DNA from: Sulfoacidibacillus ferrooxidans
Lineage (GTDB): Bacteria > Bacillota > Bacilli > Alicyclobacillales > SLC66
Direction: 5' to 3'
DNA: 64,000 nt
NCBI RefSeq assembly: GCF_022606465.1
Contig: NZ_JALBUF010000007.1
Span: 1 to 64,000, forward strand
Under the pieces are notes generated by a model. That model searched no databases. It was given only the letters and a program-made list of their open reading frames with translations, and was not told where the DNA came from. Both the position numbers and the translations under genes were made by a program. Numbering within the stretch: the stretch's first letter is position 1; each line of letters opens with the position of its first letter. Shown here in pieces: positions 59,453 through 64,000 of this stretch.

Positions 59453-60258
59453 ATGGATATTGGGAAGGTATCGTAGAAAAGTGTAATGGCCGTTCGAGCT
59501 TGATGAGTTCTTCACAAAAGGCACCGTTAAAAATAGCTAAGCCGTTTGCGCGATCAGATGGGGGGCTGACTATTTATTTAATGGATGCATCCCCAGGCTT
59601 ATTTGGTGGAGATCTTCAGACCATTATCTGTCGCATTGGATGTAATAGCAGTCTTTATCTGACAAACCAATCATCCTGTAAAATTCATCCATCACATACA
59701 CAAGAGTTAAGTCTTCAGATGCAAACGTTCTACATTGAAAATGGGGCGTTGTTTGAATATATACCTGAACCGATTGTACCATATGAAGGGAGTAGATATG
59801 AGGGAGCAACTACTCTTTACATGCAAACGGGTGGTAGTGCCATTATTGGTGAAATACTTACACCTGGACGCATTGGGAGAGGAGAGGTTTTTTTATTTCG
59901 AAAATTTCAAAGCACATTTTCAGTGTACTGGGATGAACAGTGCATGGTATGGGACACGCTTGTTATAGAGCCAATGCGCATATCAAATCGTTTAATCATG
60001 GGAACTTTTACTCATGTGGGTACTCTGTATGTTTTATCAGAAATGATGAACGAGTCACATGTAGTTGCCATTCGAAAAGTACTTGATTCTATTGTGGGAA
60101 TAGATGTTTATGCTGGTTGTAGTGCTTTACAAAAGAATGGCATGATTGTCCGAATGTTAGGCAATCATGCTTGGCGATTACAAGAGGTTATGCGAGAATG
60201 CCACATGCATATTCGCAAAATAATTTTTGGACTGGAAGCCATTGATATTCGTAAATAA
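59449..60258 (+). CDS. ureD: Urease accessory protein UreD (UreH)
   Basis: 269 residues. [40 protein letters not shown] and the [13 protein letters not shown] segment follow the UreD family. It is the scaffold that binds urease and UreF during nickel insertion. The GTG start overlaps the ureG stop. It is the last urease gene; ureE and nickel or urea transport genes are not found nearby. Confidence 0.9.
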   Translation: MNGYWEGIVEKCNGRSSLMSSSQKAPLKIAKPFARSDGGLTIYLMDASPGLFGGDLQTIICRIGCNSSLYLTNQSSCKIHPSHTQELSLQMQTFYIENGALFEYIPEPIVPYEGSRYEGATTLYMQTGGSAIIGEILTPGRIGRGEVFLFRKFQSTFSVYWDEQCMVWDTLVIEPMRISNRLIMGTFTHVGTLYVLSEMMNESHVVAIRKVLDSIVGIDVYAGCSALQKNGMIVRMLGNHAWRLQEVMRECHMHIRKIIFGLEAIDIRK

Positions 60259-60343
60259 ATATTCATTATGTTTAGTTCCTAACTTAGAGTACAATGTACA
60301 CAAGACGAAGTCAGTTGGGCAGAATTGAAAGGAACAATTGAAG

Positions 60344-61402
60344 ATGCAACTTTACGAGGAAGCTAAGGAGTTCATTATGACTTGCTATGATGAACTTGGT
60401 AAAAGTCTGGACGAAACTACATATAGATTAACTCTGATAAAGGATGCTATTGAACGAGAAGGAACTTATGAACTTACATATGAAGAGCTGGAACATGGGG
60501 CAAGAATGGCTTGGAGAAATAATAATCGATGCATAGGACGTTTATTTTGGCAATCACTCAAAGTATTTGATGAGCGAAAATTACTAACTACTAATGATAT
60601 AGCATCTGCACTATATCGACATATCGAGTATGCAACTAATTTTGGCAGAATACGTCCTACAATTACTGTATTTCATTCAAAAGTGCGTGTATGGAATCAT
60701 CAACTGATACGCTATGCAGGATATGAATCTGAGCTTTGCGTCATTGGAGATCCCCAATCTGTGCCGTTTACTCGTGTTTGTGAGGATTTAGGGTGGAAGG
60801 GGAAAGGCACACCGTTTGATGTACTACCATTAGTGATACAAGTTAATGAAGAGCCACCCCAATGGTTTTCCATCCCTGAATCATTGGTTTTGGAAATCAA
60901 TATTATTCATCCGGATATACCATCTTTTCAATCATTGGGACTTAAATGGTACTCTGTCCCGATGATAGCTGATATGACATTGGATATAGGTGGGCTAATC
61001 TTTCAAGCAGCACCATTCAATGGATGGTATATGGAAACGGAAATTGGTGCTCGTAATTTAGCGGATTCAAATCGTTATAACATGTTACCAAAAGTTGCGT
61101 CTCTTTTAGGTCTCAATATGAAAACAGAGGCATCCTTATGGAAAGATAGAGCTTTACTTGAATTAAACACTGCTGTTTTGTATTCATTTAAGGAACAAGG
61201 TGTGATGATCGTTGATCATCACACTGCTGCGAAGCAGTTTGAACGGTTTGAACAGATGGAAAAAGATGAGGAACGTAAAGTTACAGGAGATTGGACTTGG
61301 CTAATTCCTCCTGTATCCCCTGCAACCACTCATATATTTCATAGCCATTATGACAATGTAGTTGTTAAGCCTAACTACTTTTCGCAAAAAAATCCTTTTT
61401 GA
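60344..61402 (+). CDS. nos: Bacterial nitric oxide synthase oxygenase domain
   Basis: 352 residues, oxygenase domain only, as in Bacillus NOS. The haem thiolate is Cys63 in [13 protein letters not shown]. The arginine-binding Glu lies in [12 protein letters not shown], and the C-terminal [17 protein letters not shown] is conserved. It makes NO from L-arginine with an external reductase. ATG at 60344 lies 9 bases after AAAGGAA; TTG 60338 is too close. It is separated from ureD by 85 bases and may have its own promoter. Confidence 0.95.
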   Translation: MQLYEEAKEFIMTCYDELGKSLDETTYRLTLIKDAIEREGTYELTYEELEHGARMAWRNNNRCIGRLFWQSLKVFDERKLLTTNDIASALYRHIEYATNFGRIRPTITVFHSKVRVWNHQLIRYAGYESELCVIGDPQSVPFTRVCEDLGWKGKGTPFDVLPLVIQVNEEPPQWFSIPESLVLEINIIHPDIPSFQSLGLKWYSVPMIADMTLDIGGLIFQAAPFNGWYMETEIGARNLADSNRYNMLPKVASLLGLNMKTEASLWKDRALLELNTAVLYSFKEQGVMIVDHHTAAKQFERFEQMEKDEERKVTGDWTWLIPPVSPATTHIFHSHYDNVVVKPNYFSQKNPF

Positions 61403-61495
61403 ACAACCTCTTATTGATAACATCTTCGCACAAGATAGATCATAGATGTTCTTTTGTTAGACTGTTTGTTTTATTTTTTGGAGGTGAATAATCAC

Positions 61496-62530
61496 ATGAG
61501 AACATACTCATTTAAGGCAGGAGTTAATTTAGGCGGATGGTTATCACAATTTCAAAAATACAGTGCTAAGCATTTTGATACATTTATTACAGAAGTAGAT
61601 ATCAAAAGGATTGCAGATTGGGGAATGGATCATATACGACTGCCTATCGATTATGCATTGCTCGAAGATGACAATTGTCTGGGAGTGTATAAAGAAGAAG
61701 GTTATTTTTATATTGACCAGTGTTTAGATTGGTGTAGAACGCAGGGTCTCGGTGTGATTTTGGATTTACATCGAGCACCAGGGTATAGCTTTAACACGCT
61801 TGATGTAAACTCGCTTTTTTCAAACCCGTTCATACAAGAACGATATGTGCATCTTTGGGAATCCATTGTTTCAAGATACCGCACACTCGATGATCAACTG
61901 CAAGTTGAATTACTTAATGAAGTAGTTGAACCAACGAGTGAACGTTGGAATCGACTTGCGCATAAGACTATTGAAGCCATTCGTCGTATAGATCCTAATC
62001 GATATATAATTTTTGGAGGTAATCATTACAATTCAATTGATCAATTATCTACTATCGAACTTGTATCTAATGATGATCGGATCATTTATACATTTCACTT
62101 TTATAAGCCACATCTCTTTACACATCAAGGTGCATCTTGGGATAAAATAACTCGTGAATATCAAACTTCACTTTACTATCCTGGTGATTTCAGAGAGGTT
62201 GAAGAATATGCTAGAATGCATCCTGAATATAGTTCCCAATTACAGGATTTGCCGAAGTATATTGACATATCCTATCTTCATGGTCTGATACAGCCTGCTA
62301 TTGATTTTACATTGCAAACCGGAAAACCGCTCTACTGTGGTGAATATGGCGTAATTGATTTGGCACCTCTAGCGAGCAGGATCGCATGGCATCGGGATTT
62401 TGTAGGTATATTGCAGGAATTAAAGATCGGGCGTTCCTGTTGGTCGTACAAAGAGATGAATTTTGGACTCGTCAATCAAAATGGCATTGTCGTACATGAG
62501 GAACTCGTGAACATTGTAAGTCAGCGGTAA
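61496..62530 (+). CDS. GH5-family glycosidase, apparently cytoplasmic
   Basis: 344 residues. The cellulase/exo-glucanase barrel is recognised from GVNLGGWLSQF, HIRLPIDY, GVILDLHRAPGYSFN, the acid/base Glu142 in LLNEVVEP and the nucleophile Glu283 in CGEYGV. No signal peptide is present, so it probably acts on imported oligosaccharides or glycosides. ATG at 61496 lies 10 bases after GGAGGT. Confidence 0.9.
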   Translation: MRTYSFKAGVNLGGWLSQFQKYSAKHFDTFITEVDIKRIADWGMDHIRLPIDYALLEDDNCLGVYKEEGYFYIDQCLDWCRTQGLGVILDLHRAPGYSFNTLDVNSLFSNPFIQERYVHLWESIVSRYRTLDDQLQVELLNEVVEPTSERWNRLAHKTIEAIRRIDPNRYIIFGGNHYNSIDQLSTIELVSNDDRIIYTFHFYKPHLFTHQGASWDKITREYQTSLYYPGDFREVEEYARMHPEYSSQLQDLPKYIDISYLHGLIQPAIDFTLQTGKPLYCGEYGVIDLAPLASRIAWHRDFVGILQELKIGRSCWSYKEMNFGLVNQNGIVVHEELVNIVSQR

Positions 62531-62651
62531 ATACCACTATGAATTTGTCCTATTGTTTACGACGGTCAAAAAATTGAGATCACTTTCGTAATCTAATAGG
62601 GTAAGGATACGCGACTTCGAATGAACTTCTCACTATACAAGGAGGACCGAC

Positions 62652-63041
62652 ATGATGGAAAACCAATACCGTTTGGTAAAAGTGACTCAATCGGACGGCC
62701 CAAGCCATGAACAATCAGATCATGTACATGATAACGATTATGGCCAGAGAGAGTTTAGTAAGAATGAACATTCGCAGAAGCACCATCCTGTTCTTTGGCT
62801 GCTAGGTATTTTGGCCGTTGTATTCATTGTAGCTGTAGCAATATGGATGAATAGTGTATCTTCATCTTTGGGCCATACCAACCAAATTGTTACAAGTAAT
62901 GCTACTCAACTTTCTCATGTATCTAATCAATTAACAAGTATTCAAGTGTGGATCCGTGCGATTTCACAGCAATTGAACCAGTTACAAAATGAAATAAGCA
63001 ACATTGCAACCATTGCACTAAGTCATTTGAATCATCACTAA
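62652..63041 (+). CDS. Single-pass membrane protein with coiled coil
   Basis: 129 residues. A hydrophilic His/Gln/Asp-rich N-terminus (about 1-45) precedes one membrane helix (HPVLWLLGILAVVFIVAVAIW, about 45-65). The external part is a Gln/Asn/Ser coiled coil (about 70-125). AAGGAGGA precedes the ATG. Function unknown; the layout resembles small cell-surface or division-associated proteins. Followed by a long terminator. Confidence 0.7.
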   Translation: MMENQYRLVKVTQSDGPSHEQSDHVHDNDYGQREFSKNEHSQKHHPVLWLLGILAVVFIVAVAIWMNSVSSSLGHTNQIVTSNATQLSHVSNQLTSIQVWIRAISQQLNQLQNEISNIATIALSHLNHH

Positions 63042-63082
63042 TGCAAAAATGCTCCTTGAATGAGAATCATTATTTGTAAAGT

Positions 63083-63132
63083 ATTCAAAGAACGAGCACG
63101 ACATACTGTAGTGACGTGCTCGTTCTTTGAAT
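63083..63132. terminator. 18-bp bidirectional terminator-like hairpin
   Basis: Perfect arms 63083-63100 and 63115-63132 around 14 bases lie between convergent genes. Neither side has a strong T-run, though A/T-rich sequence flanks it. Confidence 0.75.
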
Positions 63133-63148
63133 TCACACCACCGATATA

Positions 63149-63928
63149 CTAATAATGACCAAGCATTCCTTTTCTTCGTGCATAGGTTGATGCGCGAAGA
63201 AAAACCAACATACCAATCGTTAACCAAAGTGATGCATTGATTAAACTCCAAAATAGCCAATCACCATGTGTGAATAATGGCGAATGGTTAATCATCATTT
63301 GCTTTAATAAACCTATCATGGGCGCTAAAGGTATGATAATTGCAATATTTTTCTCTACACCAGGTAACTGTGTAAATGGAGTCATCACCATAAATAGAAA
63401 GATAAACTGAAGAAGATTTAAAAAATTGTTGGTTCGTTTAAATATGATCGTGATACTTGCTACTAAATAGCCGAGTCCACTAGCCGCAATCGACGACAGA
63501 ATCAATGGAACAATGTCTAGCCAAGAAAAGTGAAGATGGCGCCCTGTTAAATAGGTAATCACTAAAAGAACAATCAGCGTCATCCCTAAGTTGATCAATA
63601 AATTAGCGATTAATCGTAAAAACAAGACCGTTTTGGCTGAAACGCGATTTAGATAAAGCTGCTCTAATGTTCCATTTTGTGCTTCATTAGAAATGGACCA
63701 ACCCATATCTCCAATGACAGTAAGTAGTAAGGAAAAAAGAGCATAACTTACGACAATATCACTCAATCGATTTCCAAATACGCTATTACCTGAAATATAG
63801 GCTGCTCCTAAAAATAATCCATAAAATAGAATGATCATAATTGCAACAGAACTGATAAATTCAGTTGGGTAACGTCTAAACTCAATGAAAATACGGCGAA
63901 ATTCAGCCTGAAATGCATGCCATATCAA
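63149..63928 (-). CDS. ABC-2 type export permease
   Basis: 259 residues with six hydrophobic helices and the ABC-2 layout (EFRRIFIEFRRYPTEFIS before helix 1, NEAQNGTLEQLYLNRVS between helices 2 and 3). TTG at 63928 lies 8 bases after AAGGAG. The gene follows, by 14 bases, the end of another minus-strand gene that should be its ATPase partner. Substrate unknown. Confidence 0.85.
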   Translation of the reverse strand: MIWHAFQAEFRRIFIEFRRYPTEFISSVAIMIILFYGLFLGAAYISGNSVFGNRLSDIVVSYALFSLLLTVIGDMGWSISNEAQNGTLEQLYLNRVSAKTVLFLRLIANLLINLGMTLIVLLVITYLTGRHLHFSWLDIVPLILSSIAASGLGYLVASITIIFKRTNNFLNLLQFIFLFMVMTPFTQLPGVEKNIAIIIPLAPMIGLLKQMMINHSPLFTHGDWLFWSLINASLWLTIGMLVFLRASTYARRKGMLGHY

Positions 63929-63942
63929 GGTTCTAAGCTCCT

Positions 63943-64000
63943 TTATTCTACATAGTGGCGAAAAACAGATGCTAAATCTGCTAGATCTCGTTCCATTCTA
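63943..64000 (-). CDS. C-terminal end of a gene, probably the ABC ATPase partner
   Basis: The minus-strand frame entering from the window edge encodes RMERDLADLASVFRHYVE and stops with TAA at 63945-63943, directly ahead of the ribosome site of the ABC-2 permease. Position and ending suit an ABC ATPase, but only 18 residues are visible. Confidence 0.5.
   Translation of the reverse strand, partial: RMERDLADLASVFRHYVE

Noticed and set aside
52-63990. tRNA or rRNA genes, integrase, transposase
   Set aside because: I looked for cloverleaf-type arms, rRNA landmarks and DDE/recombinase motifs in gaps and frames and saw none.

Overview
The window (about 40% G+C by eye) reads as chromosome from an endospore-forming, low-G+C Gram-positive bacterium. 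The signs are frequent TTG/GTG starts behind strong GGAGG sites, spore-type LysM/GH18 hydrolases, an AbrB-type regulator, a bacillithiol gene (bshB2 with yojF), leucine dehydrogenase with a branched-chain keto-acid dehydrogenase operon, bacterial NO synthase and two c-di-GMP-I riboswitches. Alicyclobacillaceae (Sulfoacidibacillus/Ferroacidibacillus/Alicyclobacillus-like) would fit, but this is inference. No rRNA, tRNA, CRISPR array, phage or intact insertion sequence was seen.

Layout. 1-4.1 kb: hot-dog dehydratase, S51 peptidase, then a Tat-exported ferritin-like protein with its own TatA and a 34-codon coupled ORF, divergent from an ECF sigma factor/anti-sigma pair. 4.1-7.7 kb: spore GH18 hydrolase, SDR, LysR regulator and thioesterase. 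7.8-11.9 kb: a compact four-gene cluster of divergent HisD and HisB paralogues (metal-ligand residues replaced), a HAD phosphatase and a haem-oxygenase-like diiron enzyme. It is closed by a strong terminator and followed by a DtxR-family regulator. No other his gene is present, so I regard this as the best candidate for an undescribed pathway. 12.7-17.2 kb: an FGGY-kinase-like protein lacking the usual Asp motif, a second GH18 protein and two unrecognised proteins.

17.2-28.8 kb: molybdopterin genes (a MoaD-MoaE fusion, moaC, moaB), then a sigma54-dependent activator (BkdR type). Its likely target follows: inverted-repeat activator sites, a clear -24/-12 promoter, and bcd-lpdV-bkdAA-bkdAB-bkdB-lipA-yojF-bshB2. 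28.7-34.2 kb (minus strand): an orphan ModC-like ATPase, a Met/Gln/Pro-rich protein and a zinc-type ABC importer with a Zur-box-like operator. 34.2-42.5 kb: hemolysin III (no normal start codon), small membrane proteins, copZ with a CsoR-like site, AbrB, and a MerR-led acyl-CoA degradation group ending in a major-facilitator transporter. The acyl-CoA ligase there has its Shine-Dalgarno separated from the start by a hairpin. 42.6-46.7 kb: ABC exporter, ArsR-type regulator and MFS transporter.

46.7-55.4 kb is a patchwork: two gene remnants fused back to back, an unrecognised secreted protein, a c-di-GMP riboswitch ahead of a secreted Ser/Thr-rich protein, a second riboswitch plus terminator ahead of a PAS-GGDEF-EAL-PilZ protein, two transporters and a frameshifted, deleted permease remnant. 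55.6-60.3 kb is a urease operon with a rare beta-alpha (UreB-UreC) fusion and no ureE. NO synthase, a cytoplasmic GH5 enzyme, a small membrane protein and an ABC-2 exporter (running off the window) complete it.
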